Shown: positions 46,569 through 55,652 of the stretch, one piece after another | How the letters are laid out: each line of letters starts with the position of its first letter | Numbering within the stretch: position 1 is the stretch's first letter | Assembly: GCF_900113705.1 (NCBI RefSeq) | Contig: NZ_FOQI01000006.1 | Span: forward strand, 185,366 to 249,365 | Source: Collimonas sp. OK307 | GTDB lineage: Bacteria; Pseudomonadota; Gammaproteobacteria; Burkholderiales; Burkholderiaceae_D | Reading direction: 5' to 3' | Length of the DNA stretch: 64,000 nucleotides | The notes under the pieces: model-generated | The model's database searches: none | Seen by the model: only the letters and a program-made list of their open reading frames with translations | Told to the model about the DNA's origin: nothing | Position numbers and translations under genes: made by a program

Positions 46569-46901
46569 ATGAATAGTCCACGCCATGCAGCAAATCAGGT
46601 TTCGATCACAACCGAGGACTACCGTACACCGCCAGAGCTCCTGATCTCGGCCGTGCTGCACCTGATCTCTCAATACAACATGCACAACCTGGCGAGCGAT
46701 GCCTGCGTGCAGTCGGCCAGGACGATTGAACGGCACCTGCGCACCCTGTCGGACTGGCCAGGCCTGGCGCCGGTGTTGCGCGCTACTTGCCAGCAATTGT
46801 CGGAGCAATGGGTCTCGATGATCGAGCGCGCCTTACCGAAGCAAAAATCTGAACGTTCAGCATTCATCACGCGCTTGATTTCTGGCACGCGCGCCCTCTG
46901 A
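46569..46901 (+). CDS. Small iron-regulated hypothetical protein
   Basis: 110 aa, not recognised. Start ATG 46569 after GGAG; the TTG three bases before is less likely. Soluble and helical, with PPELLISAVLHLISQYNMHN and an ending RLISGTRAL; one cysteine pair (C53 and C78 approximately) apart by about 25 residues. Preceded by a Fur box, so it is presumably made in iron starvation. No neighbour gives a function. Confidence 0.65.
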   Translation: MNSPRHAANQVSITTEDYRTPPELLISAVLHLISQYNMHNLASDACVQSARTIERHLRTLSDWPGLAPVLRATCQQLSEQWVSMIERALPKQKSERSAFITRLISGTRAL

Positions 46902-47260
46902 CGCTAATTTATTAATGCGCGTTTCAGCAATCTTGCGAAAGCGCCAATGTATTCCCCGGGAAGGGAGTAAATCCGTCTCTTGCCCGATCTGAAATGGTGA
47001 TCGCCAACGACCTGCCCGTTGCTGACGATGACCGCCAGGTTTCAGCTCGCGCACCTGACGGAGTGTGTGTCCTTATCGGCATTAGCCAGCACTGTAACGG
47101 TCTCTCCTCCTGATACAGTCGATAGCCAAGCCGTTTTTTTCCGGAAATCAGTGTAATCCTACGATGTTTGGCGGCCTTGTCCTACAATGAAAATATTGTC
47201 GGCGATATACCATCGAGCCAGATGTAACCGGATTCTTCACTCAAAAAAAAAGGAACGCAT
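46902..47260. other. Intergenic region, nothing recognised
   Basis: Contains a short complementary pair (GCGAAAGCGC-like) and an AT-rich segment close to the DUF3096 gene that may be its promoter. Minor open frames resemble no family. Confidence 0.5.
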
Positions 47261-47398
47261 ATGATTGCCAATCTGCATCTAACCCCTATCGTTTCGCTGA
47301 TCGCCGGCGTACTTATCCTGGTGATTCCGCGACTCCTGAACTACATCATCGCCCTGTATCTGATAGTCATCGGCCTGATTGGACTGTTCGGCCGCTGA
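47261..47398 (+). CDS. DUF3096 family membrane peptide
   Basis: 45 aa, shorter than most gene callers report. Sequence MIANLHLTPIVSLIAGVLIL then VIPRLLNYIIALYLIVIGLI then GLFGR: two membrane helices with the family's R/N turn. AAGGAACGCAT precedes the ATG. Function unknown; DUF3096 peptides are stable inner-membrane proteins of this size. Confidence 0.85.
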   Translation: MIANLHLTPIVSLIAGVLILVIPRLLNYIIALYLIVIGLIGLFGR

Positions 47399-47471
47399 GC
47401 GACCTGTTCCGTGCCTGGATGCAAAATCCGCACGGATTTGTCAAAAATTTGCGCCATGCAGCAAACCGCGC

Positions 47472-47501
47472 TTGACAAGGCCCGACTTTATCCCATACAT
47501 T
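47472..47501 (+). promoter_or_regulatory. Promoter of the leuA leader region
   Basis: TTGACA (47472-47477), 18-bp spacer, TACATT (47496-47501). The predicted start falls at or next to the ATG of leader peptide 1 (47508), so that peptide would be translated leaderless. Confidence 0.6.
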
Positions 47502-47507
47502 AAGTGC

Positions 47508-47615
47508 ATGTTTTCCACACGCACCCAATCCTGCTCTCTACTACACGTTGCTGGCTCCCTGCCGGCAATGCTGCTAGTGTCGCTACTAGCGCTATCGCTA
47601 CTACGCGCACTATGA
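47508..47615 (+). CDS. leuL: Leucine-rich leader peptide 1 upstream of leuA
   Basis: 35 aa. Eleven leucines, clustered at the end (AMLLVSLLALSLLRAL), and nine of the eleven are the rare CTA codon; the rest of the peptide has unremarkable usage. This is what a leucine attenuation leader looks like: scarce leucyl-tRNA stalls the ribosome on the CTA run. A weak hairpin (CCCCGT/ACGGGG, 47622-47637) follows the stop. Symbol given by function, not by homology. Confidence 0.7.
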   Translation: MFSTRTQSCSLLHVAGSLPAMLLVSLLALSLLRAL

Positions 47616-47647
47616 TCTCGACCCCGTTCTGACGGGGACATTACTGG

Positions 47648-47677
47648 CAACAGCAACAACAGCAACAACAGCAACAG
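47648..47677. repeat. Short CAACAACAG-type repeat between the leaders
   Basis: About three and a half copies of the motif CAACAGCAA in a C/A-rich unstructured stretch. It separates the two leader peptides and probably keeps this part of the mRNA single-stranded. Confidence 0.8.
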
Positions 47678-47749
47678 CGCCAGTCAAGAAATCAACAGTA
47701 GTAAAACTGAGATTCAATTACGAATCCCGATTTTAAAGAGCAAGATTCC

Positions 47750-47863
47750 ATGCACGCCACACCACTTCGCCTCGCCAACTTTCGCTACAGCAACACGCTG
47801 TTACCGCTGCTACTGCCATCGCTCCAGCTACTGCTACCGATCGGTTGCCTGGCCTCGCGTTAA
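47750..47863 (+). CDS. Leucine-rich leader peptide 2 upstream of leuA
   Basis: 37 aa with twelve leucines, mostly in NTLLPLLLPSLQLLLPIGCL. Leucine codons are mixed (CTG, CTA, CTC, TTA). AAAGAG lies 9 bases before the ATG. Its 3' half takes part in two mutually exclusive pairings with the sequence just downstream (47843-47851 with 47879-47887; 47812-47818 with 47872-47878), as expected of an attenuator. leuA begins 91 bases after its stop. Confidence 0.7.
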   Translation: MHATPLRLANFRYSNTLLPLLLPSLQLLLPIGCLASR

Positions 47864-47887
47864 TTTTCGAGTGGCAGTCAGGCAACC
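47812..47887 (+). promoter_or_regulatory. Alternative RNA structures, leuA attenuator candidate
   Basis: Segment A (ACTGCCA, 47812-47818) pairs with A' (TGGCAGT, 47872-47878); segment B (GGTTGCCTG, 47843-47851) pairs with B' (CAGGCAACC, 47879-47887). A lies on the leucine codons, B near the stop. The pairs interleave, so they exclude each other unless a pseudoknot forms. No U-tract follows, so control may act by Rho or on translation. Confidence 0.55.
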
Positions 47888-47954
47888 TTCTCGCCGCTCC
47901 CGAATTCCGTTCCATTCCATCAGCACACTTCACTAGCTCCAAGAGAGGCCTAAC

Positions 47955-49661
47955 ATGATGTTGCACAATCCCGCTGTCAAGTATCGCCCGTTCCCGCCGA
48001 TTCCATTGAGTGATCGCACCTGGCCCAATCAAGTTATCAGCGCTCCGCCGATCTGGATGAGCACCGATCTGCGCGACGGCAACCAAGCCCTGATCGAGCC
48101 GATGGACGCCGATCGCAAGCTGCGCTTTTTCAAATTGCTGGTGAAGATAGGTCTCAAGGAAATCGAAGTCGGCTTCCCTTCCGGTTCGCAAACCGATTTC
48201 GATTTTGTCCGCAAGCTGATTGAAGAAAACCATATCCCCGACGACGTCACCATCATCGTCCTGACCCAGTCGCGCGATGACCTGATCCGCCGCACCGTCG
48301 ATTCGCTCAAGAACGCCAAGCAAGCCATCGTCCATCTGTATAACCCGATTTCTCCGGCCTGGCGCCGTATCGTGTTCAACAAGAGCCGCGAAGAAGTCAT
48401 GGAAATCGCCGTCTCCGGCACGCGCCTGATCAAGGAATTGACCGACGCCCGTCCGGAAACGCAATGGCGTTATGAATATTCGCCGGAAACCTTCAGCACC
48501 GCCGAACTGGATTTTTCGAAAGAAATCTGCGATGCCGTGGTTGAAGCCTGGCAAGCCAGCCCGACACGTAAAGTGATCCTGAATTTGCCGAGTACCGTCG
48601 AATGCGCCACACCGAATGTATTCGCCGACCAGATCGAGTGGATGCACCGCAATCTGGCCCGTCGCGACGCCACCATCATCAGCGTCCATCCGCACAATGA
48701 CCGCGGTACCGGCGTTGCCGCCGCCGAGCTGGCTGTAATGGCTGGCGCCGATCGGGTTGAAGGCTGTTTGTTCGGTAACGGCGAGCGCACCGGCAACGTC
48801 GACCTGGTGACACTGGCCTTGAACTTGTACACGCAAGGCGTCAATCCGGGACTCGATTTTTCCGACATCGACGAAGTGCGTCAATGCGTAGAAGACTGCA
48901 ACCAGATTCCAGTCCATCCGCGTCATCCTTACGTTGGCGACCTGGTATTTACCGCCTTCTCAGGCTCGCATCAGGATGCGATCAAGAAAGGCTTCGCCGC
49001 GCAAAAAGCCGACGCCATCTGGGAAATCCCCTACTTGCCGATCGACCCGGCCGACCTCGGCCGCAGCTACGATGCCGTGATCCGCGTCAATAGCCAATCC
49101 GGCAAAGGCGGCATGGCCTATCTGCTGGAACAGGAATACGGCCTGGCCATGCCACGCCGCCTGCAAATCGAATTCAGCCGTGCGATCCAGAAAGCGGCAG
49201 ATGCAACCGGCAAGGAAATTGCCGCCAGCGATATCTACACCATCTTCAAGCAAGAGTACCTGGACAAGCAAACCCCGTACGTCTATCGCGGCCATCGCAT
49301 GAGTGAAGATTCCAGCCAGGCGCAACCGGTCAAGATCGAAATCGACATCGTCCGCGATGGCCAGCTCCACACTTCAAGCGGCCACGGCAATGGCCCGATC
49401 GACGCTTTCGTCAATGCACTGGGGTTGAATATCAAGTTGATGGATTTCCATGAACACGCCATCAGCGCCGGCGCCGATGCACAGGCCGCCAGCTATATCG
49501 AATTGCGCCTCAACGACGGCGCCACCGGTTTCGGTGTCGGCATCGACGCCAATACCTTGACGGCATCGTTCAAGGCGATCTTGAGCGCGGTGAACCGGCA
49601 CATTGAAATTGCCGGCACCGCAGCCAATCAGGGCATCGTCAGCAGCGCGGCTGCGGCCTAG
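47955..49661 (+). CDS. leuA: 2-isopropylmalate synthase
   Basis: 568 aa, the long LeuA class. Condenses acetyl-CoA with 2-ketoisovalerate, the first committed step of leucine synthesis. [14 protein letters not shown] carries the metal aspartate, [14 protein letters not shown] the two metal histidines, and residues about 435-560 are the leucine-binding regulatory domain for feedback inhibition ([13 protein letters not shown]). AGAGAGGCC lies upstream. No other leu gene here. Confidence 0.97.
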   Translation: MMLHNPAVKYRPFPPIPLSDRTWPNQVISAPPIWMSTDLRDGNQALIEPMDADRKLRFFKLLVKIGLKEIEVGFPSGSQTDFDFVRKLIEENHIPDDVTIIVLTQSRDDLIRRTVDSLKNAKQAIVHLYNPISPAWRRIVFNKSREEVMEIAVSGTRLIKELTDARPETQWRYEYSPETFSTAELDFSKEICDAVVEAWQASPTRKVILNLPSTVECATPNVFADQIEWMHRNLARRDATIISVHPHNDRGTGVAAAELAVMAGADRVEGCLFGNGERTGNVDLVTLALNLYTQGVNPGLDFSDIDEVRQCVEDCNQIPVHPRHPYVGDLVFTAFSGSHQDAIKKGFAAQKADAIWEIPYLPIDPADLGRSYDAVIRVNSQSGKGGMAYLLEQEYGLAMPRRLQIEFSRAIQKAADATGKEIAASDIYTIFKQEYLDKQTPYVYRGHRMSEDSSQAQPVKIEIDIVRDGQLHTSSGHGNGPIDAFVNALGLNIKLMDFHEHAISAGADAQAASYIELRLNDGATGFGVGIDANTLTASFKAILSAVNRHIEIAGTAANQGIVSSAAAA

Positions 49662-49866
49662 TTTTTTTTGTTTGACCGGTTGATTGTCGTGGCGATCACA
49701 CGGCAATCGATTTCAATGCAGCCTGGGTATTATCCTACCGCGGGCTTGCAGGGTTGCAGGATGCCCGCTACAAACTGGCATCCTGCGCACTACCGCCTGG
49801 CTATAAGTGCGACAATACGATTCCCGATTTGTTTAGCACGAAATCCTTCTTCAGCCAGGTCCCTAC

Positions 49867-51177
49867 ATGTCCTCCAACTATCTACCGAAAGTGCGGGATC
49901 AGTACGAATCCCTGCCTTACCCTCCCTGCAATCCGCAAGACGAAAAAAAGCAATTGACAAGAACATGGCTGGAAAGCCTGCCGATGATCAATCACTATTG
50001 TTTTTCAGGAAAACAATCGTTCAAGGAACACTTCCGGGTCCTGGTGGCAGGCGGTGGAACCGGTGACGCGACAATTTATCTGGCCGAACAATTGCGCAAT
50101 ACCGATGCGGAAATCGTGCATCTGGATTTGAGCCTGGCAAGCATAGCGCTGGCCCGTGAACGAGCGGAGATAAGAGGCCTGAAAGATATCACCTGGGTCC
50201 AGGATTCGCTGTTAAACCTGCCCGAACTTGGATTAGGCAAGTTCGACTACATCAACTGCAGCGGCGTCCTGCACCATCTTGAAAATCCCGATGCCGGCTT
50301 GAAGATGCTGCGTGCCGTGCTCAAAGACACTGGCGCCATGGGCCTCATGGTCTATGCCACCCATGGCCGCACCGGCGTCTACCAGATGCAAGAATTGATG
50401 CGCCTGGTGAATAACGATAATGACGAAGAGTTTGACGTAGACACCAAGATCGGCAACACCAAAGAGATTTTAAGCACCTTGCCAGCTTCGAACTGGTTCA
50501 TGCGTGGCGAGGACCTGCACCACGACCATAAATTGGGGGATGCCGGCATCTACGATTTGCTGTTGCACTCTCAGGACAGAGCGTACACGGTGGGAGAATT
50601 GTTTGACTGGATCCAGGATACGCATGGTCTCAACCTGGAACTTACGGATGTTGGACGGGGACGCTCGCCATATCTGCCACATATGGTCTTGGGTAAAAAG
50701 CCGCCAAAGAATATAGATACCCTGAAGAAGCAATCAATCCGGCGACAATATGAAATCGGCGAACTGCTGATTGGCGACATCATCACCCATTCATTTTATG
50801 TGACCCGGTCGGAAACCTGCAAAGCGCCATATGGCGACGCCGATTACGTTCCGTTTTTCTATCACGAGCCTTTAACCGGGCCGCTGATGGCTCAGGTATT
50901 TGATAGCAACAAGGGACGCCCGTTTGCGCTTAACCATCAGCATTCAGGAATGGGGTTGACGGTGAACCCCGGAAAATACGGCGCTAAAATTTTACGTCAT
51001 ATCGACGGCAAGAATAGCTTCCGGCAAATATTCGACACCATCCGGAAAGAACCGGAATTTAGTCACTCAGCTCCGGACAATCAGGATTTTTTTGCCGATT
51101 TCCTTGAATCCTTCAACACGCTCAATGCACTGGATCGGTTGTTACTGCGGCACGTTTCGACAGATGGAATTTCGTAA
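49867..51177 (+). CDS. SAM-dependent methyltransferase of unknown substrate
   Basis: 436 aa. N-terminal class I fold: SAM motif I VLVAGGGTGDATI (about 57-69), motif II HLDLSLAS, motif IV YINCSGVLHHLENP; an opening QYESLPYPPCNP is typical of the tetratricopeptide-associated methyltransferase group. The C-terminal half (from about 290) is unknown (HITHSFYVTRSETC). Starts directly after AGGTCCCTAC. Monocistronic; ends in a strong terminator. Confidence 0.85.
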   Translation: MSSNYLPKVRDQYESLPYPPCNPQDEKKQLTRTWLESLPMINHYCFSGKQSFKEHFRVLVAGGGTGDATIYLAEQLRNTDAEIVHLDLSLASIALARERAEIRGLKDITWVQDSLLNLPELGLGKFDYINCSGVLHHLENPDAGLKMLRAVLKDTGAMGLMVYATHGRTGVYQMQELMRLVNNDNDEEFDVDTKIGNTKEILSTLPASNWFMRGEDLHHDHKLGDAGIYDLLLHSQDRAYTVGELFDWIQDTHGLNLELTDVGRGRSPYLPHMVLGKKPPKNIDTLKKQSIRRQYEIGELLIGDIITHSFYVTRSETCKAPYGDADYVPFFYHEPLTGPLMAQVFDSNKGRPFALNHQHSGMGLTVNPGKYGAKILRHIDGKNSFRQIFDTIRKEPEFSHSAPDNQDFFADFLESFNTLNALDRLLLRHVSTDGIS

Positions 51178-51182
51178 TGCAA

Positions 51183-51221
51183 AAAAAGTTAAAAGAGCGC
51201 AACGCGCTCTTTTAACTTTTT
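51183..51221. terminator. Bidirectional terminator
   Basis: An extended perfect stem of about 17 bp (AAAAGTTAAAAGAGCGC and its complement) with loop AAC and A/T flanks; ends the methyltransferase gene rightward and azoR leftward. Confidence 0.95.
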
Positions 51222-51281
51222 CAAACTAATCAGACCGCTACCAGCTCACCGGTAAGCGGTCTTTGATTCAAGCCTGGTCAA

Positions 51282-51899
51282 TCAGGCCATTGCCACGGCG
51301 CTGGTCAGATCGCCGATACGCGCCCGAGCTGCCGCAAAGCTGGCTTCTTTCACTTCAGGACTGTAGGCAAGACCATCGGCACGAACCACTTCGATATCGG
51401 TAATTCCGAGGAAGCCGAACACCAGTTTCAGATAGTCTTCATGGGCGACGCCAGTAGGAGTGCCTGCATGTTTGCCGCCTGAAGTCGACACGATCACGAC
51501 GCGCTTGCCTTTGGCCAGGCCTTCCGGGCCTTTTTCGGTATAACGGAAAGTAACGCCGGCGACACTGATCTGGTCGATCCATGCCTTGAGCTGGGTCGGC
51601 ACGGTGAAGTTGTACATCGGCGCACCGAGCACGATCACGTCTGCGGCCATGAATTCATTGAGAATCGCTTCGTTCAGTTCCACTTCCAGCTTTTGCGACA
51701 GATTGCGTTTTTCTGCAGGTGTGCCTTTTGCAGCAAAAGTCGCGCCGCTCAAATGGGCAGTGACGTCCTTGCTAAGGTCGCGGTAAGTCAGGTCAAGATC
51801 CGGATCCGCAGCTTGCAGTGTTTCCACTACTTCGCGGGTCAGTTGGCGGGAGGCGGAAGCGTCGCCGAGAATGCTGGAGTCAATATGTAAGAGTTTCAT
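51282..51899 (-). CDS. azoR: FMN-dependent NADH-azoreductase
   Basis: 205 aa flavodoxin-like quinone/azo reductase. FMN-binding motif [17 protein letters not shown] at the N-terminus, [20 protein letters not shown] and STSGGKHAG are conserved. Two-electron reduction of quinones protects from thiol stress. Divergent from a LysR gene, its probable regulator. Confidence 0.95.
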   Translation of the reverse strand: MKLLHIDSSILGDASASRQLTREVVETLQAADPDLDLTYRDLSKDVTAHLSGATFAAKGTPAEKRNLSQKLEVELNEAILNEFMAADVIVLGAPMYNFTVPTQLKAWIDQISVAGVTFRYTEKGPEGLAKGKRVVIVSTSGGKHAGTPTGVAHEDYLKLVFGFLGITDIEVVRADGLAYSPEVKEASFAAARARIGDLTSAVAMA

Positions 51900-52078
51900 G
51901 ATATATACCGTTCGATTAAATTAAGAGTGGGTCAAAATCTATTGCGATCCGTACATCACGATGCCAACAGAGTTTGATTTACCTGGTTATCTGAACCATT
52001 GAGGCCATGTTACTCAGGTATCGACAATAGAACTAGATAGCAAAAATAAGATATATTGTTCCATACACAGAACAATGG

Positions 52079-52984
52079 ATGACTATCATGCAAGATCTGA
52101 ACGACCTGTATTTCTTCGCTAATGTGGTGCAGGAAGGTGGTTTTACGGCCGCCGGCCGCAGCTTGGGCATCCCCAAATCACGCTTGTCCAGGCGCATATC
52201 GGAACTGGAAAGCCGGTTGGGCGCCAGATTGCTACAGCGCAATACACGCGGCATCGCCATGACCGACCTCGGCAATCGCTACTACCAGCATTGCCAGGTA
52301 GTGATTGCCGCTGCCGAGGCGGCCGAATTGGCGGTCACCAGCTCATTGGCGGAGCCGAGCGGCACGGTGCGCGTAAGCTGCGTGGTGCCGATTGCCCAGT
52401 CCGAAGTGGCCATAGCGCTACCGGCCTTCCTGGAGCGCTATCCGAAGGTGAATATCGATTTGGTGTTCACCAACCGCCGCGTCAACCTGCTGGAAGAAGG
52501 GATCGATGTCGCAGTCAGGGTAAGAGCTCCAGAAGATGAAGATCCGAACCTGGCGACCAGGCGCTTGCGTTCCGCTACCGGCCTGCTGGTGGCTGCGCCT
52601 GAGCTGATGTCCAGGTACGCCGTTCCACAGCATCCGCGTGATCTGGTGAAACTGCCCGTCCTTGGCGCCGCCGAGCGTGACCGCCGCGTCCACCTGCAAC
52701 TGGACGGCCCGCATAACGACCGCTATGAACTGGTGGCGGAACCGCGGCTGGCCGTCGAAGATTTTGCATTGCGTAAACACGCGGCGCAACGCGGCCTGGG
52801 CTTGACCATGCTGCCAAGCGACTATTGCGTGGAAGAACTGCGCGAGGGAACCCTGATACATGTGCTGCCGGAATGGACCATGCCAGCCGGCCATGTGCAG
52901 GTGGTCTACCCGACCCAGAGAGGTTTGCTGCCGGCAGTGCGCGTGTTCGTGGATTTCCTGATCGAACATTTAAGCAAACTATAA
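52079..52984 (+). CDS. LysR-type regulator, divergent from azoR
   Basis: 301 aa; a second ATG at 52088 may be the true start. Winged helix (LYFFANVVQEGGFTAAGRSL, GIPKSRLSRRISELESRLGA) and AaeR/DsdC-like effector domain (IDLVFTNRRVNLLEEGIDVA). LysR-azoR pairs usually respond to quinones or electrophiles. 179-base shared promoter region. Confidence 0.93.
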   Translation: MTIMQDLNDLYFFANVVQEGGFTAAGRSLGIPKSRLSRRISELESRLGARLLQRNTRGIAMTDLGNRYYQHCQVVIAAAEAAELAVTSSLAEPSGTVRVSCVVPIAQSEVAIALPAFLERYPKVNIDLVFTNRRVNLLEEGIDVAVRVRAPEDEDPNLATRRLRSATGLLVAAPELMSRYAVPQHPRDLVKLPVLGAAERDRRVHLQLDGPHNDRYELVAEPRLAVEDFALRKHAAQRGLGLTMLPSDYCVEELREGTLIHVLPEWTMPAGHVQVVYPTQRGLLPAVRVFVDFLIEHLSKL

Positions 52985-52995
52985 GCGGCAAAGAT

Positions 52996-54252
52996 TCAGG
53001 AACGCGCCAGCCGGATTCCGCTGAACTGCCAGCGCGCAGTCGCAGGGAAAAAATTGCGATAACTCAGGCGCGCATGGCCTTCAGGCGTGGCGGATGAAGA
53101 ACCGCGCAACACATACTGATTCACCATGAACTTGCCGTTGTATTCGCCCACGGCTCCCGGCAATGCCACATAGCCGGGATATGGCGCGTAGCTGCTGGTG
53201 GTCCATTGCCAGGCAATGCCGAAGTAATCGACTGCAGAATCTGATATCTGGGCCGCAGCCGCAAGCTCCCATTCCGCCTCGGTAGGTAATCGTGCGCCGG
53301 CCCAACGTGCATAAGCCTCAGCCTCAAAAAAGGAAATATGGGTGACCGCCTCATGCAAGGCCAGCGGCTGCAAACCGTGCAAGGTAAATTCGCGCCAGGC
53401 AGAATCGAATTGCGCATGCGCCGCCTGCCAATATAGCGGCCGCGTCAGTTTCTGCTGCTGCACCCAGTCCCAGCCGGCCGCCAGCCACAACAAGGGATTC
53501 TGATAGCCGCCGGCTTCCACAAAGGCCAGGTATTCACCTTTGCTGACCAGCCGTGACGCCATTGAAAACGGTTCGACGAACTGCCGGTGGCGCGGCGTTT
53601 CGTTATCGAAAAAAAATCCGTTGCCGGCATGCCCGATCTCGACAATTCCCGCCTCAAATGGCTGCCATTGCAAGGCTGTTGCGGCGGCGGCGGCGGCGGC
53701 GCCGGTCTCTTCTGTCATTACATCCCATGCCAGATACGGTGGCTGCAAAGGATTCATGGATAGCAGATGCTTGATATCGGTCAGCAGCAGCTCCTGATGC
53801 TGCTGCTCATGCTGTAATCCAAGTTCGACCAGCGCGGTCAATTGCTGCATCTGGTCCGGCGCCAGTGTTTGCCCCAGCAAAGCCAGCAGCCGCTGATCGA
53901 CGTTTTGCCGATAGGCTTGTACTTCGGCCAGCGAAGGCCGGGTCATCAAGCCGCGTTGCGCGCGCGGATGCTGCTCGCCTACCCCTTCATAATACGAATT
54001 GAACAGAACCCGGAAGGCTGGATGAAACGGCCGGAAACCGGTTTCAAACTGTTCGAGGATGAAGGTTTCAAAAAACCAGGTGGTATGCGCCAGATGCCAT
54101 TTTGCAGGACTGGCGTCCGGCATCGACTGCACGCAGCAATCCTCTGCCGACAATGGCTGCGCAAGCGTGCCGGTATGGTCGCGTATCGTGGAAAACGCTG
54201 TTGCCAGCTCATTTGCCAACTTGTTTTCCAGCTTATTTGTCAACTTGTGCAT
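52996..54252 (-). CDS. egtB: Ergothioneine synthase EgtB
   Basis: 418 aa. Iron-dependent sulfoxide synthase that joins trimethylhistidine to a thiol (cysteine or gamma-glutamylcysteine). N-terminal DinB-like helical domain with iron ligands H56 (WHLAHT), H148 and H152 (HEQQHQE), then a C-terminal FGE-sulfatase domain (SKGEYLAFVEAGGY, ARLPTEAEWELA, VLRGSSSATPEGHARLSYRN). Start 54252 with AGGAGTGCG. The N-terminus has a KLxNKL-type repeat. 20 bases after egtD. Confidence 0.95.
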   Translation of the reverse strand: MHKLTNKLENKLANELATAFSTIRDHTGTLAQPLSAEDCCVQSMPDASPAKWHLAHTTWFFETFILEQFETGFRPFHPAFRVLFNSYYEGVGEQHPRAQRGLMTRPSLAEVQAYRQNVDQRLLALLGQTLAPDQMQQLTALVELGLQHEQQHQELLLTDIKHLLSMNPLQPPYLAWDVMTEETGAAAAAAATALQWQPFEAGIVEIGHAGNGFFFDNETPRHRQFVEPFSMASRLVSKGEYLAFVEAGGYQNPLLWLAAGWDWVQQQKLTRPLYWQAAHAQFDSAWREFTLHGLQPLALHEAVTHISFFEAEAYARWAGARLPTEAEWELAAAAQISDSAVDYFGIAWQWTTSSYAPYPGYVALPGAVGEYNGKFMVNQYVLRGSSSATPEGHARLSYRNFFPATARWQFSGIRLARS

Positions 54253-54272
54253 CGCACTCCTGTCTGGACAGT

Positions 54273-55238
54273 TCAGGCTACCTGGGCATGGCAAACCATG
54301 AACCAGTTGTTTGGATCGCACCAGGTCTGCACCGCACCGAATCCGGCTTGCTGCAACATGTCGACAAATCCTTCGCGGGTGTATTTGTAGCTGCTTTCCG
54401 TATGGATCCGCTCGCCCTTCCCGAAACGCCGCAGGCCGCCGTTCTGCCAATGGACGGTGAGCTCTTTCCTGGCTTCCAGATGCATTTCTATGCGATGCTG
54501 TTCGCTATTGTAAAAAGCCCGGTGACGCCAGTCCTTTGGACGGAAGTCGGCATCCAGCAAACGATTTACATGATGCAGCAGATTCAGGTTGAACGCCGCG
54601 GTGACGCCCAGCGAGTCGTCATAAGCTGGATTCAGTATCGCCTTGTCCTTGATCAGATCGACCCCGATCAGCAGGCCACTGCCGTCGCTACTGCCGATGC
54701 CTTTGCGAATCCGGCGCAGGAACATCAATGCCTCCAGCGGCGCGAAATTACCTATCGATGACCCTGGATAAAAAAACTGCCGGCGATCCATGCCTAGCGT
54801 TGCCGGCAGCTCCAGCTCGGACGAAAAATCCATGCCCAGGCATGTCATCTCGATCTGGGAAAATTGTTGCCGCAGCGCGCTCACCGCTTCCTCCAGAAAT
54901 TGCACCGAAATATCGACAGCCACATATTGCCTGGGCCGCAAGCTCGGAAACAAGCGTGCCGCCTTGCTGCAATTGCCCGCCCCCAGATCGATCAGGATCG
55001 CATCGGGTCCGACTGCATCGGCAATCTGCTGCGCATGCAGCGCGAAAATCGCCGCTTCTGTACGCGTCGGATAATACTCAGGCAGCTCGCAAATCGCAGC
55101 GAACAGGCGTGAGCCGAGAACATCGTAGAGATATTTGGGAGAGGTGTGTGCGTGCGCCGCCAACAGGCCGGCCACCAGTTGCTGCTGAATCTCGTCCTGC
55201 GCAACGCAATTTTGCGCTGGTTGCGACAATTGAGCCAA
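54273..55238 (-). CDS. egtD: L-histidine N(alpha)-methyltransferase EgtD
   Basis: 321 aa. Trimethylates histidine to hercynine, first step of ergothioneine synthesis. SAM motif LIDLGAGNCSKAARLF (about 81-96), QFFYPGSSIGNFAPLEALMF, and the hercynine-binding tail FNSEQHRIEMHL (here YNSEQHRIEMHLEA). The best ribosome site (AGGAG) is 6 bases before a TTG at 55238, so I start there; an upstream TTG lies before that site. No ATG begins the gene. Two-gene egtD-egtB operon; EgtE lyase not seen. Confidence 0.94.
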   Translation of the reverse strand: MAQLSQPAQNCVAQDEIQQQLVAGLLAAHAHTSPKYLYDVLGSRLFAAICELPEYYPTRTEAAIFALHAQQIADAVGPDAILIDLGAGNCSKAARLFPSLRPRQYVAVDISVQFLEEAVSALRQQFSQIEMTCLGMDFSSELELPATLGMDRRQFFYPGSSIGNFAPLEALMFLRRIRKGIGSSDGSGLLIGVDLIKDKAILNPAYDDSLGVTAAFNLNLLHHVNRLLDADFRPKDWRHRAFYNSEQHRIEMHLEARKELTVHWQNGGLRRFGKGERIHTESSYKYTREGFVDMLQQAGFGAVQTWCDPNNWFMVCHAQVA

Positions 55239-55259
55239 AGGATTCTCCTGAGATGGCAA

Positions 55260-55652
55260 TCATTAAGAAATTACACATTTCACTACAGGAATTCAGTTCC
55301 GCTCCATTGAGAGCCTGCGCTATGGCGCAACATCCACTACACTAGCAAACGCAAACTGCTACGCAAAACCAGGCAAGCTGTACAAAGTATATCGATATTC
55401 GTTTGATGGATGAAGTTCCCCGTTCAAGAGAATGCGCATGAATCCATGCATCAATCTATATTTCAGGCGATTTCGGGCCGGGCTCTTAACTGATTGCAAT
55501 ATAAATACATGGAATATTGACACAAAACCATTTTTTCCGCGAAGCCTCGCACTCGTAACAAGGCCTCGTTGCACCACCACTTCGTATGACCTTGCAATAG
55601 CCTTGCCAGACGAAGCTTGCAGCGATTTGTGCTGCCCCCCACTGAAACCGAC
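55260..55652. other. Intergenic region before ABC exporter
   Basis: 393 bases with AT-rich parts near 55371-55530 that fit promoters for the two divergent genes. An open frame begins inside it but shares no family pattern. No repeat or RNA gene seen. Confidence 0.5.

Noticed and set aside
47733..48926. A 397-residue minus-strand frame over leuA
   Set aside because: It covers the leader and the first third of a clear leuA, has no family pattern and no ribosome site.
48029..49706. Minus-strand frames across leuA
   Set aside because: Antisense shadows with no motifs; leuA is unambiguous.
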